Shown: positions 35,095-43,946 of the stretch, in pieces
Layout of the letters: the number at the start of each line of letters is the position of its first letter
Position numbering within the stretch: the stretch's first letter is position 1
Assembly: GCF_030817275.1 (NCBI RefSeq)
Contig: NZ_JAUSZD010000002.1
Coordinates: 5,518,001-5,582,000, forward strand
Reading direction: 5' to 3'
Source: Paenibacillus sp. V4I7
Lineage (GTDB): Bacteria > Bacillota > Bacilli > Paenibacillales > NBRC-103111
DNA length: 64,000 nucleotides
Program-made: the position numbers and the translations under genes
The notes under the pieces: generated by a model
What the model saw: the letters and a program-made list of their open reading frames with translations, nothing else
Told to the model about the DNA's origin: nothing
Databases searched by the model: none

Positions 35095-35976
35095 ATGAAC
35101 ACGCGTCATTCGTCAGTAGGCGAAAAACTGTTTGATATTGCCAATTATCTCTTTCTTGCTCTCGTTGCCCTTACTATGGTTCTTCCGGTTATGTATATCG
35201 TGGCGGGGTCGTTCGCAAGCGATCTTGAGATAGGAAGCAGATCCTTTTTCCTAATTCCCAAAGAAATCACATTCGATGCTTACAAGTTCGTATTTAAAGA
35301 TAATACGTTACCGCGAAGTTTATTCGTATCCGTATTTATAACCGTAGGGGGAACTCTTGTAAATCTATTGTTTACCTTTACGATGGCCTATGCTTTATCG
35401 CGGCGGCACATGATCGGCCGAAATGTCGTCTTGAACCTAATCATCTTCACGATGGTGTTTAGCGGCGGGATTATCCCAACTTATCTGGTTGTTAAAGGCT
35501 TAGGACTATTGAACACCTACTGGGCGGTCATGCTGCCTGTCGCCATCAACGCCTTTAACTTGATTGTCGTGAAATCATTTTTCCAAGAAATTCCGGGCGA
35601 ACTGATTGAATCGGCCCGAATAGACGGGTGTAATGATATAGGCGTGCTGTGGCGAATTGTTTTACCGCTTTCCAAACCGGTTATCGCAACATTCGCGCTT
35701 TTCTACGCCGTTGCCCATTGGAATGATTTCTTTCATGCGCTGATCTATCTATCAGACGCCAAAATGTGGCCGATGCAGGTTCTATTGAGGCAAATTGTAC
35801 TTTTGGCATCAGGCGCGCTAGAGATGGGGACGTATGATCCTACTTATGTAAAACCACCGGATCAATCGATTAAAATGGCGATCATCGTTGTGGGTACATT
35901 ACCGATCTTGATGGTTTACCCGTTTATTCAAAAGTATTTTGCCAAAGGGGTTTTAATTGGTGCGGTAAAAGGGTAA
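35095..35976 (+). CDS. Carbohydrate ABC transporter permease (LplC/YtcP type)
   Basis: This 293-residue second permease has six spans and the EAA loop ELIESARIDGCNDIGVLWRIVLPLS. The FDIANYLFLALVALTMVLPV-like beginning and the PWQ-type ending FIQKYFAKGVLIGAVKG are standard for LplC/YtcP proteins. GGGGGAG lies 8 bases before the ATG. It works as a heterodimer with the LplB-like protein. Confidence 0.9.
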   Translation: MNTRHSSVGEKLFDIANYLFLALVALTMVLPVMYIVAGSFASDLEIGSRSFFLIPKEITFDAYKFVFKDNTLPRSLFVSVFITVGGTLVNLLFTFTMAYALSRRHMIGRNVVLNLIIFTMVFSGGIIPTYLVVKGLGLLNTYWAVMLPVAINAFNLIVVKSFFQEIPGELIESARIDGCNDIGVLWRIVLPLSKPVIATFALFYAVAHWNDFFHALIYLSDAKMWPMQVLLRQIVLLASGALEMGTYDPTYVKPPDQSIKMAIIVVGTLPILMVYPFIQKYFAKGVLIGAVKG

Positions 35977-36109
35977 CGCTTTTATAGCGACGGGGGACTA
36001 TTTTCGGATTGTCGCAGCATCGGTCCAAATCCAGTAAGTGTTTGACGACAGGTGCATGCTTCATCATAAACAAGTATATTTTTGATAAGACAAAGGGAGG
36101 AAAAAGAAT

Positions 36110-37666
36110 ATGAATTGGGAAAAAAAGAAAAAACCATTGCTTGCCACTACTAGCATCATAGTAGCAGTTACAGTTATAGCGGGGTGCAGCTCGGGTACTG
36201 ACGGGTCTAAAGCAACTGATACACCTAAGACGACCTCAGGAGCGACAACCGCTGCAAAAGAGAAGCCATTCCCTATCAGTATCATGTTGAAGAGCTACTA
36301 CAATGATACGGCTACCCCAGAAAGTAAAGTATGGAAAAAAGTTGAAGAACATACGAACACGAAGCTTGATTTCCAATTTGTTCCTGATGCAAGCTATAAC
36401 GATAAACTGAACATAACGCTTGCTTCCGGTTCCATTCCTTCTCTTCTATTTGTAAATAATGCGAAATTGCCCGCTGTTGCCAACGCTATCAAAGGAGGCG
36501 CATTCTGGGAAATAGGCCCTTATCTCAAAGATTATCCGAATCTTAAACAAGCGAACCCAACTGTACTTAACAATACGTCGGTAAACGGTAAATTCTATGG
36601 CCTCTATGTATCCCGCCCGATCGGACGAATGGGGATCAGCTACCGTAAGGATTGGCTTGATAATTTAGGCATGAAGGAACCGAAGACGATCGATGAATTT
36701 TACGCGATGTTAAAGGCATTCGCCACCAATGACCCTGATAAAAACGGCAAAAACGATACGTATGGCATGGTCGTAACTAGATATACGGGTCCCTTTGATA
36801 TTATGCAAACTTGGTTCGGTGCTCCGAATAAGTGGGCTGAGAAAGACGGCAAGTTGATACCCGCCCATTTGACTCCAGAATATATGGAAGCACTCAAATT
36901 TTTCAAAAAACTGTATAACGAGAAGTTAATCAATCAAGATTTTGCGGTATATGATTCAGCGAAATGGAATGATCCGATTATTAACGGACAAGCGGGTGTA
37001 GCGGTTGACGTTACGGAACGTTCCTATCAAATTGAAGAGAAAATGAAACAAGTCAATCCGAAGGGCAGTATAGATATCATTGGAGCTGTAAGCGGCCCTA
37101 CCGGTCTTCACAATCAACCGACAGCCGGACACAACGGCATGTTCCTCATCTCGAAATCCAGCGTTAAAACAGAAGCTGACCTGAAGAAAGTGCTTACTTT
37201 CTTGGATAAGACCAACGATAAAGATATGCAAGCGTTACTCAACTTTGGTATTGAAGGTGTTCATTATAAAGTGGAAGACGGCAAACAGTCTATTCTTATC
37301 GTTCCAACTGATCCAATGGCTCCTGATATTAATAACAAGAATATGAACCAGATCTTATCTTCGATTCCGTACATTATCAATGACATGTTCAAACCGTCTA
37401 CACCGCTTCGCACGAAGTCGATCGAAGTGCAAAAGGCAAATGAGAAAATCATTGTTACCAATCCCGGAGAACCATTTACAACGGCAACCTATACGCAAAA
37501 AGGCGCGCAATTGGATCAAATGGTGGAAGACGCACGAATTAAATTTATTGTCGGCAAAATCGATGAAGCCGGCTTTAAAGCCGACATGGATTTGTGGAAA
37601 AAGAGCGGCGGCGATGACTATACAAAAGAAATAAGCGAAGCCTTCGCTGCAAGCAAGGCTAAATAA
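36110..37666 (+). CDS. Extracellular solute-binding lipoprotein (LplA type)
   Basis: This 518-residue lipoprotein captures oligosaccharides for the two permeases. It has a signal peptide with lipobox VIAGC (Cys26 lipidated), a Ser/Thr/Lys linker, and a type 1 binding-protein body (for example GISYRKDWLDNLGMKEPKT, DPDKNGKNDTYGM, YDSAKWNDP). The length is typical of the LplA/YtcQ family. GGGAGGAAAAAG precedes the ATG. A terminator just after the gene may leave more transcript for this gene than for those downstream. Confidence 0.9.
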   Translation: MNWEKKKKPLLATTSIIVAVTVIAGCSSGTDGSKATDTPKTTSGATTAAKEKPFPISIMLKSYYNDTATPESKVWKKVEEHTNTKLDFQFVPDASYNDKLNITLASGSIPSLLFVNNAKLPAVANAIKGGAFWEIGPYLKDYPNLKQANPTVLNNTSVNGKFYGLYVSRPIGRMGISYRKDWLDNLGMKEPKTIDEFYAMLKAFATNDPDKNGKNDTYGMVVTRYTGPFDIMQTWFGAPNKWAEKDGKLIPAHLTPEYMEALKFFKKLYNEKLINQDFAVYDSAKWNDPIINGQAGVAVDVTERSYQIEEKMKQVNPKGSIDIIGAVSGPTGLHNQPTAGHNGMFLISKSSVKTEADLKKVLTFLDKTNDKDMQALLNFGIEGVHYKVEDGKQSILIVPTDPMAPDINNKNMNQILSSIPYIINDMFKPSTPLRTKSIEVQKANEKIIVTNPGEPFTTATYTQKGAQLDQMVEDARIKFIVGKIDEAGFKADMDLWKKSGGDDYTKEISEAFAASKAK

Positions 37667-37686
37667 GTTAAGCCAGTAGAACTGCT

Positions 37687-37737
37687 TTTAGAGGATATGT
37701 CCAGTCGCTCAATAGGACTGGACTTTTTCTCTAAAAG
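37687..37737 (+). terminator. Terminator or attenuator between the binding protein and ogl genes
   Basis: GTCCAGTC (37699-37706), loop of 9, GACTGGAC (37716-37723), then TTTTTC. An outer pair TTTTAGAG/CTCTAAAA encloses it. The next gene is 50 bases downstream on the same strand. Confidence 0.8.
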
Positions 37738-37782
37738 GTTCAGGTTGAAATTTATATCGGTATAACGAAAGGAGCGATTGCG

Positions 37783-38982
37783 ATGACAATGGCAAGATTC
37801 AGAGGCGGTAAAGGAACAGTTTGGCCTTCGGAACGACGCAGTTATACAGATCTGATAACGGGCGTAACGGTAACTCAGTTAACGAATCACTGCTCGCACA
37901 GTCACCATATCTATTTTACGAATAACGGCTTCTATGGGGATGGGAAGTTGATCTTCGGATCGGATCGTGAGAATGTTACCAATCTGTACAGCATGGATCT
38001 GCACGATGGGGTGATTACCCAATTAACGGATTTGGAACGCGGCCGTGAATCTCGAATTCAAGGGACCTTTCTTCATCCCGATGGACATGAGGCTTATTTC
38101 TATTATGACAATTCAATTATGGCAATCAACTTGGAAACGATGGAAGAAAGGATTCTCTATACGATTCCCGAGGACTATAAATTCGGCAGCTTGAGCTGTA
38201 CCGCAGACGGACAGTGGTTATGTTTTGGTCTGAATAAGGATTTAACTCAAAGTATCGTGATGGATACCAAGAATGGTTACTTGGGTTTTGAAGCGTATTT
38301 CCGTGCGAAGCCGCACAGTATGATTATGGCGGTTTCCCCTGTCAACGGGAAAGTGAAAAAGCTTCATGAGGACCAGCTGTGGATCGGCCACGTCAATACG
38401 TCGCCAACGCAAGCGCATCTGCTGACATTTTGTCATGAAGGGCCCTGGGAACAGATAGATCATCGGATTTGGGTGCTGGATATCGCCACCGGACATTCTT
38501 GGCAGGTTAAGGATAAGAAGCCTAATGAATATGTCGGCCACGAATATTGGCTGTCAGACGGCATTCATATCGGCTACCACGGGTTTACCAATTCTCTTGA
38601 AGATCACACCGGGAAAATAATTGGGGCTGTCCTTTTTGATAACAGTCATGTCCAGCAGTACGAATTTCCTTTTCAAAATATGCATGTACATTCAAATGAT
38701 CTATCGCTTGTTATCGGTGACGGTCAGCAAACGAGCGCTTATCATGGGCAGCAATTTCAAGATACGCTGCAGGTATGGCGGAATGACGGATCCGGGTTTA
38801 AAGGTCCACGTATACTATGTAAGCATCGTGGAAGTTTCCATTCTCAAATTCTTCACGTTCATCCGAGACTAAGCCCGGACGGTAAGCATGTGCTATTTAC
38901 GAGTGATATGTCGGGATATGGTAACTTGTACATGGTCGACATGCCGGAATTCGAATCTTTACCCGAGATGCCAGTTACATGA
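37783..38982 (+). CDS. ogl: Oligogalacturonate lyase (PL22)
   Basis: This lyase splits oligogalacturonides and unsaturated digalacturonate to keto-uronates. The 399-residue beta-propeller shows SHHIYFTNNGF and LIFGSDRENVTNLY, HVNTSPTQAHLLTFCHEGPW, VGHEYWLSDGIHIGYHG and QNMHVHSND. The Gln298/His301/His303 triad in the last motif is the manganese site known in PL22 enzymes. No signal peptide, so cytoplasmic. AAAGGAGCG stands before the ATG. It overlaps the sulfatase gene by ATGA. Confidence 0.85.
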   Translation: MTMARFRGGKGTVWPSERRSYTDLITGVTVTQLTNHCSHSHHIYFTNNGFYGDGKLIFGSDRENVTNLYSMDLHDGVITQLTDLERGRESRIQGTFLHPDGHEAYFYYDNSIMAINLETMEERILYTIPEDYKFGSLSCTADGQWLCFGLNKDLTQSIVMDTKNGYLGFEAYFRAKPHSMIMAVSPVNGKVKKLHEDQLWIGHVNTSPTQAHLLTFCHEGPWEQIDHRIWVLDIATGHSWQVKDKKPNEYVGHEYWLSDGIHIGYHGFTNSLEDHTGKIIGAVLFDNSHVQQYEFPFQNMHVHSNDLSLVIGDGQQTSAYHGQQFQDTLQVWRNDGSGFKGPRILCKHRGSFHSQILHVHPRLSPDGKHVLFTSDMSGYGNLYMVDMPEFESLPEMPVT

Positions 38983-40565
38983 AGACACAACCGAATCTAC
39001 TTCTCATCTTTACGGACCAGCAGCGATGGGATACGTTGGGGGTTTACGGCAATAAAACGATTCAAACCCCACATTTGGATCGATTGGCGCAGGAAGGGGC
39101 CGTTTTCGAAAATGCGATTACCCCTTACCCTCTCTGTGCTCCTGCCAGAGCCTGCACGATGACGGGATTTGCCGCGGGAAAGACGAATGTGTTTAACAAC
39201 GAATCAGCCCCTGCTATTGCCGCCGATGAGTCGATTGCAGCTTATTTGTCCAAAGCAGGATATCACAATCAGGCGATCGGAAAGATGCATTTTACACCGG
39301 ATGAGCAAACGTATGGCATGGATCATCTCATTTTATCGGAAGAAATGAGGGGGGTACGTACGGCTGAACGGATACAGGATATCCGTTTTGATGATTATGA
39401 CCGATACCTGATGGAGCATGATGCCTGGGGGTGGGAGAAACCTCCAGAGATCGGTTATAACGAACTAAAGCCGCTTGTGAACGGCCTACCCAAAGAGCTT
39501 CATATCACACAATGGTGCGGGGATCGAACGGTAGAGTGGCTAAAAACGGAAAGACCCTCTAACAAACCTTTTTTCTTATGGACGTCGTTCGTCAAGCCTC
39601 ATGCTCCTTTCGATTGTCCTTCACACTTGACGGATTTATATGCTCCGGAAGAAATGCCGAGGCCTTGGGTTTCCGATAAGGATGGAACGTCGAAAAATCC
39701 TTATTTGAAATCGCATCGTCAAGCAATGGAAGCCGATCTGTACTCGGAGCACGCTAATCTCACAAACAGGGCTTATTATTATGCCAACATTACGTTTATC
39801 GATGAACAAATAGGTCGGATCATGCAAACGCTAGAGGAAGAGGGGCTGGCGGATAATACACTTGTTATTTTCACATCGGATCATGGAGAACTGCTCGGCG
39901 ACCACCGATTATGGTTTAAAAACTTAGGGCACGAGGGCAGTTTGCACATCCCGATGTTAATAAGGTGGCCCGGCGTTATTCATCCGGGTACCCGCTGTGA
40001 TGAATTGACTACCCTGCTTGATATTTTCCCTACTCTGGTTAATCGGACCAGTGAAAATCGCAATTACGACGGAAGGTCTGGTTTGGATCTATTGGAACTG
40101 CTCACGGAACCATCCTCGGTTCGCCGAGATGTAGTCTGTTCTGAATTCTATGTGGCACCCAACTATATGCTCCATGTCCGCAGCAAAGAGTGGAAATACC
40201 TCTTTTATCAGAATGGCGGCTACGAAGAGCTGTATAATCTCCTTAGTGATCCGCATGAGCTTATTGATTTGGCGGATGATCCCGACTTTCAGCATGTTAA
40301 AAAAGAGCATCAGACGGCAGCCGTTGATTGGGTCAAAAACTATGGAAATCCTGAAATTGCACTCGATGAAACAGGCTATAAATTGAAAGTCATTCCTTTT
40401 CAGCCTCAAGAAGCCAAAACTAACCCAAGGCCGTTCTCGCGAATGCCATGGGATTCCAGAGTTCCGCCTTCGCTGCTTCCTAAACAGCAGCGCTCCTGGT
40501 TTTGGAAGGCGTTGGGCGGAGATTGGAGCAGCCTTATAACCTTGTTTGGATCAAAAGATAAGTAA
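38979..40565 (+). CDS. Sulfatase (S1 family, formylglycine type)
   Basis: This 528-residue type I sulfatase has the formylglycine motif C-A-P-A-R (Cys53 in PLCAPARACTMTG), which a maturase elsewhere must oxidise. The metal-binding start is LIFTDQQRWDTLG, and FTSDHGELLGDH is the second metal motif. No signal peptide, so it would act on small imported sulfated sugars. It overlaps the oligogalacturonate lyase gene by ATGA, so translation is coupled, which suggests a sulfated galacturonan- or ulvan-type substrate. Sulfatases are often over-predicted; a phosphonate hydrolase/phosphodiesterase relative is the alternative. Confidence 0.8.
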   Translation: MKTQPNLLLIFTDQQRWDTLGVYGNKTIQTPHLDRLAQEGAVFENAITPYPLCAPARACTMTGFAAGKTNVFNNESAPAIAADESIAAYLSKAGYHNQAIGKMHFTPDEQTYGMDHLILSEEMRGVRTAERIQDIRFDDYDRYLMEHDAWGWEKPPEIGYNELKPLVNGLPKELHITQWCGDRTVEWLKTERPSNKPFFLWTSFVKPHAPFDCPSHLTDLYAPEEMPRPWVSDKDGTSKNPYLKSHRQAMEADLYSEHANLTNRAYYYANITFIDEQIGRIMQTLEEEGLADNTLVIFTSDHGELLGDHRLWFKNLGHEGSLHIPMLIRWPGVIHPGTRCDELTTLLDIFPTLVNRTSENRNYDGRSGLDLLELLTEPSSVRRDVVCSEFYVAPNYMLHVRSKEWKYLFYQNGGYEELYNLLSDPHELIDLADDPDFQHVKKEHQTAAVDWVKNYGNPEIALDETGYKLKVIPFQPQEAKTNPRPFSRMPWDSRVPPSLLPKQQRSWFWKALGGDWSSLITLFGSKDK

Positions 40566-40598
40566 TTCACCAATAGATGAGTGAGGGTGACGTACAAC

Positions 40599-41300
40599 AT
40601 GGATTGGAATGAAATATTCCTGCTAGATGAGCTTATATATCAAAATCCTTTAGCCGTTGAAAGCGATGTGCTTGATTTCAAAATGGAAGGGCAGGCTGTT
40701 GCCAGTTTTCCACTGAATCGAATGCGGATGGAAAATAAGCTTGACCCAAAGCTTGGGCAAAAATCCAATTTCGTTTATTGGTGTCCGGTTGAATTTCCAG
40801 ACAACATCGCGATCACTTGGGATTTTTGGCCGATTCATGAGCCGGGGCTTTGCATCTTGTTTTTTGCCGCAAAAGGGATACGGGGTGAAGATTTGTTTGA
40901 CAGCCGGCTTTCCGTAAGAACAGGTGTGTACGACCAATATCACCATGGAGATATCGATGCTTTCCATGTATCCTACTTCAGACGCAAGGAAGAAGAGGAG
41001 CGGAGTTTTCATACGTGCAATCTGCGTAAAAGCTATGGCTTTCATCTGGTTTCGCAGGGCGGAGATCCGATCCCGTCCGTTACCGATGCCAAAGGTCCAT
41101 ACCGGATGAAATTGTTTAAATGGGGAAGTGAAATTTTATTCGCCATCAATGATCTGACTGTCTTGCATTGGACCGATGACGGGAAAACATGTGGAAAGCC
41201 CCTTACCGGAGGAAAAATCGGCTTTCGCCAGATGGCTCCTCTTATAGCCGAATACGCCAATCTTACTGTATATTCGATTTCAAAAAAGCATGCTTGGTAA
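40599..41300 (+). CDS. DUF1961 protein, YesU-like
   Basis: This 233-residue beta-sandwich protein has a PEFP-like WCPVEFPDNIAITWDFWPI, GLCILFFAAKG, YHHGDIDAFHVSYFRR and GGKIGFRQMAP. These features match DUF1961, whose member YesU lies in the rhamnogalacturonan gene cluster of Bacillus subtilis. The fold is concanavalin-like; a hydrolase or binding role on pectin fragments is assumed but not shown. The ATG at 40599 is preferred; the frame opens with GTG at 40581 inside the ribosome-binding region (GAGGGTG). It is the last gene of the locus. Confidence 0.7.
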   Translation: MDWNEIFLLDELIYQNPLAVESDVLDFKMEGQAVASFPLNRMRMENKLDPKLGQKSNFVYWCPVEFPDNIAITWDFWPIHEPGLCILFFAAKGIRGEDLFDSRLSVRTGVYDQYHHGDIDAFHVSYFRRKEEEERSFHTCNLRKSYGFHLVSQGGDPIPSVTDAKGPYRMKLFKWGSEILFAINDLTVLHWTDDGKTCGKPLTGGKIGFRQMAPLIAEYANLTVYSISKKHAW

Positions 41301-41325
41301 AATCATACCTCTCTATTACCCACAA

Positions 41326-41407
41326 AAACAGACCGCACCAGCTTAGTTCTTTGGCCAAGCCAACTAAGCTGCGTGCGGTCTACTCGACACGTTCCACTTT
41401 AACTGCG
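41326..41407 (-). terminator. Right copy of the lhr/nasC junction repeat, serving as nasC terminator
   Basis: AGACCGCAC (41330-41338) pairs with GTGCGGTCT, and inside it CAGCTTAGTT with AACTAAGCTG, a long nearly perfect hairpin followed on the minus strand by TTTTTG. The plus strand reads in frame DRTSLVLWPSQLS, a copy of the Lhr C-terminus without its stop. The minus strand is the true C-terminus of nasC. Confidence 0.85.
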
Positions 41408-43531
41408 CATATTTTAAACTCCGGCATCCGACTTGTGGGATCCAGCGCATCATTTGTTAATTGATTAATCGAATGCTCATCGCCCCAATGAAAGGGTACA
41501 AAAACCGTACGAGGCTGAATACCTTCCGTCACTTTAACTTCGAAAATCAAGGATCCACGGCGGCTTGTAATGCGGATCTTGTTATCCAAACTCAGTCCAA
41601 TTCTCTTAGCGAGCCATGGATGAATCTCGGCAATGGGAACGGGAGCCTTCTTATTCAACGCTTCCGTTCGACGTGTTTGAGCGCCGCTTAAATAATGATT
41701 CGCCAGCCTCCCCGTTGTCAATACGAAGGGATAGTCCGAATCGATTGGTTCTGCCGGCATTTTGGGCTTAATACCGAACAATCTGGCTTTACCATCAGAA
41801 TGATTAAAATGATTCTCAAATAATAGCGGTGTACCCGGATGGTTAGGAGCAGGACACGGCCAGAATATGCCTTTCTCCTCCTGAAGCCGCTCATACGTAA
41901 TGCCGCTGTAATCCGCTTTCCCTCCAGCCGTAGCTGCTGCTAACTCGCGAAACACATCTTCAATACCCGCATATTGAAAATAGGTGCCCCTGCCCAACGC
42001 TTCCGCTAGCTGACAAATAATGTGGAAATCAAGTCTGCTGTTTCCCGGAAGCTCCATCGCTTTCTGACGATGAAACACGCGTCCTTCCAAATTGGTCATC
42101 GTACCCTCTGCTTCCGCAAAGGATGACCCTGGTAACAAATAATGGGCATAACGCGCCGTTTCGGTTTCGAACATGTCAACGACAACAAGCAACTCCAGCT
42201 TCTGCAGCGCCCGCTCCACCATCCGATTATTAGGGCTGGATACGAGCGGATTCGATCCGAGGACGATTAAGGCTTTGATTTCACCTTCATCTATCTTTTG
42301 CAGCAGTTCATAAGCAGAAACCCCTTTGCCCGGCAGTTCACTCGGATCGATTCCCCATACCTTGGCAACATGCTCACGTGCAGCTGGGTCTTCGATCAAA
42401 CGATAGCCCGGCAGTTGGTCCGCCTTTTTGCCCATGCTCGCGTCCACCTTGCCCGTTCGCTTGGCCAGTTACGGCGCCATATCCGCAGCCTTTGCGCCCT
42501 ATTTTACCTGTGATCAAGGATAAATTAATGTAATTCAGCGTGTTCTCTACACCGTTCACTTGCTGTTCCAAGCCGCGCGCTGTAAGCACAATCCCCGTCT
42601 CTGCCTTCGCGAATCCACGAGCAATCGTACGAGTTACAGCTTCCAGAACGCCAGTTAGCTCCTCCACTCTCGCTGGGGTGAAAGGCTTAACAGCCTCCTT
42701 CAACTGCTCAAACCCAACGGTACGTTCTTCAATAAATCGATGATGGACGAGCTTCTCCTCCACCATGACATGTAGGAGTCCGTTTACAAATACAGAGTCG
42801 AATCCCGGTTGTAGACGAACATGGATATCCGCTACCTTCGAAGTCATCGTATTACGCGGATCAATCGTAACGATCACTGCGCCTTTTTTCTTCGCTTCAA
42901 GTAAATAAGGCATCATCGTCGGTTGGCATTCCGCAATATTCGTTCCTGCAAGAATGATATATTTGGCATTTGGAACTTCCGTCAGGGGCATGGTCATCCC
43001 GCGATCGATCCCGAAAGCCTGATTACTGGCTGCTGCCGCCGAGGACATACAGTATCTGCCATTGTAATCAATGTATTTGGACCTAAGCGCTACGCGGGTA
43101 AACTTACCAAGTAAGTAACTAACTTCATTGGTAAGTGAACCTCCGCCATACACGCCAATGGCATCAGGGCCATATGTCGCTTGCAGTCCTTGAATTCGTT
43201 CAGCAATGTCTGCAAACGCATGGTCCCAAGAGACAGTACGCCACCTCCGTGGCTCACCAATCTCCCTAGTCAATGGCTCAAGAATCCGATCGGCATGAAG
43301 CACATGATCCAGTGCATTCAAACCTTTCTGGCAAAGACGGCTAGTCGCTACAGGAAAGTTCGGGCTTGGTTTGATCGTGAGACCAGACGTCTTCTCACTC
43401 GGCATAATCTCCAATCCGCACTGCATGCTGCAAAAGCAGCAATGGGAGGAGGGTTGTTCTTTAGGTAATGTTAATAGTGCTGATTTCAACGCACCCCACC
43501 CCCGATGATAAAGCTCTCTATGAAATCTCAA
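41380..43531 (-). pseudogene. nasC: Assimilatory nitrate reductase catalytic subunit, split by a frameshift
   Basis: Two overlapping frames encode one molybdopterin oxidoreductase. The upstream frame has the iron-sulfur cysteines CCFCSMQC and then LCQKG, and the molybdopterin segments GGGSLTNEVSY, GRYCMSSAA and GTNIAECQP. It ends soon after NGQGGREHGQK. The downstream frame continues ADQLPGYRLIEDP and ends in the molybdopterin-binding region (RLANHYLSG, HPWLAKRIG). One extra A in a run of five (plus-strand T5 at 42425-42429) explains the break; without it the product is 716 residues, near the 710 of Bacillus NasC. The start is uncertain; ATG 43531 has no clear site and TTG 43486 follows a G-rich tract. 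It is the last gene of narK-nirBD-nasC. Confidence 0.85.
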
Positions 43532-43563
43532 TGCATCTTAATGTGCTTGTGTAGTCAACAAAT

Positions 43564-43914
43564 CTAGCAGGCTAATTCTTTGTTTATCGGAAATCCAATA
43601 AACACCGTACCTTCATGAACTTTCGTTGAATACGTTTGTACACACCCCGTATCCGGAGCTTGAACGAGACCGGAAGGGAGATGAATCTTGCGATCATGCA
43701 TCGGACAGAAGACGTGATCATCACAAACAATTCCTTCTGCCAGGACGCCCTCTTTATGCGGACAGCGGTTCTGAATCGCATGAAGCTTGCCGCTTTTCAG
43801 CTTGAAAAGTGCAACCTCTTCCCCTTGATAACGAATCGTTTTCCCTGTGTTTAAAGCTAAATCCTCATAAGATACTGCCTGCACCCATACCATTTGCTCT
43901 TCTTGTGTTTTCAT
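43564..43914 (-). CDS. nirD: Nitrite reductase (NAD(P)H) small subunit, Rieske type
   Basis: This 116-residue Rieske protein (NasE/NirD) is the partner of the large siroheme subunit. The cluster ligands are complete: CPH in NRCPHKEGVL and C-P-x-H in VFCPMHDRKI. GGGAGGAG stands 6 bases before the ATG. It lies 32 bp behind nirB. Confidence 0.93.
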   Translation of the reverse strand: MKTQEEQMVWVQAVSYEDLALNTGKTIRYQGEEVALFKLKSGKLHAIQNRCPHKEGVLAEGIVCDDHVFCPMHDRKIHLPSGLVQAPDTGCVQTYSTKVHEGTVFIGFPINKELAC

Positions 43915-43946
43915 TGATTTGCTCCTCCCGGGCTTTTCTTCTTTGT

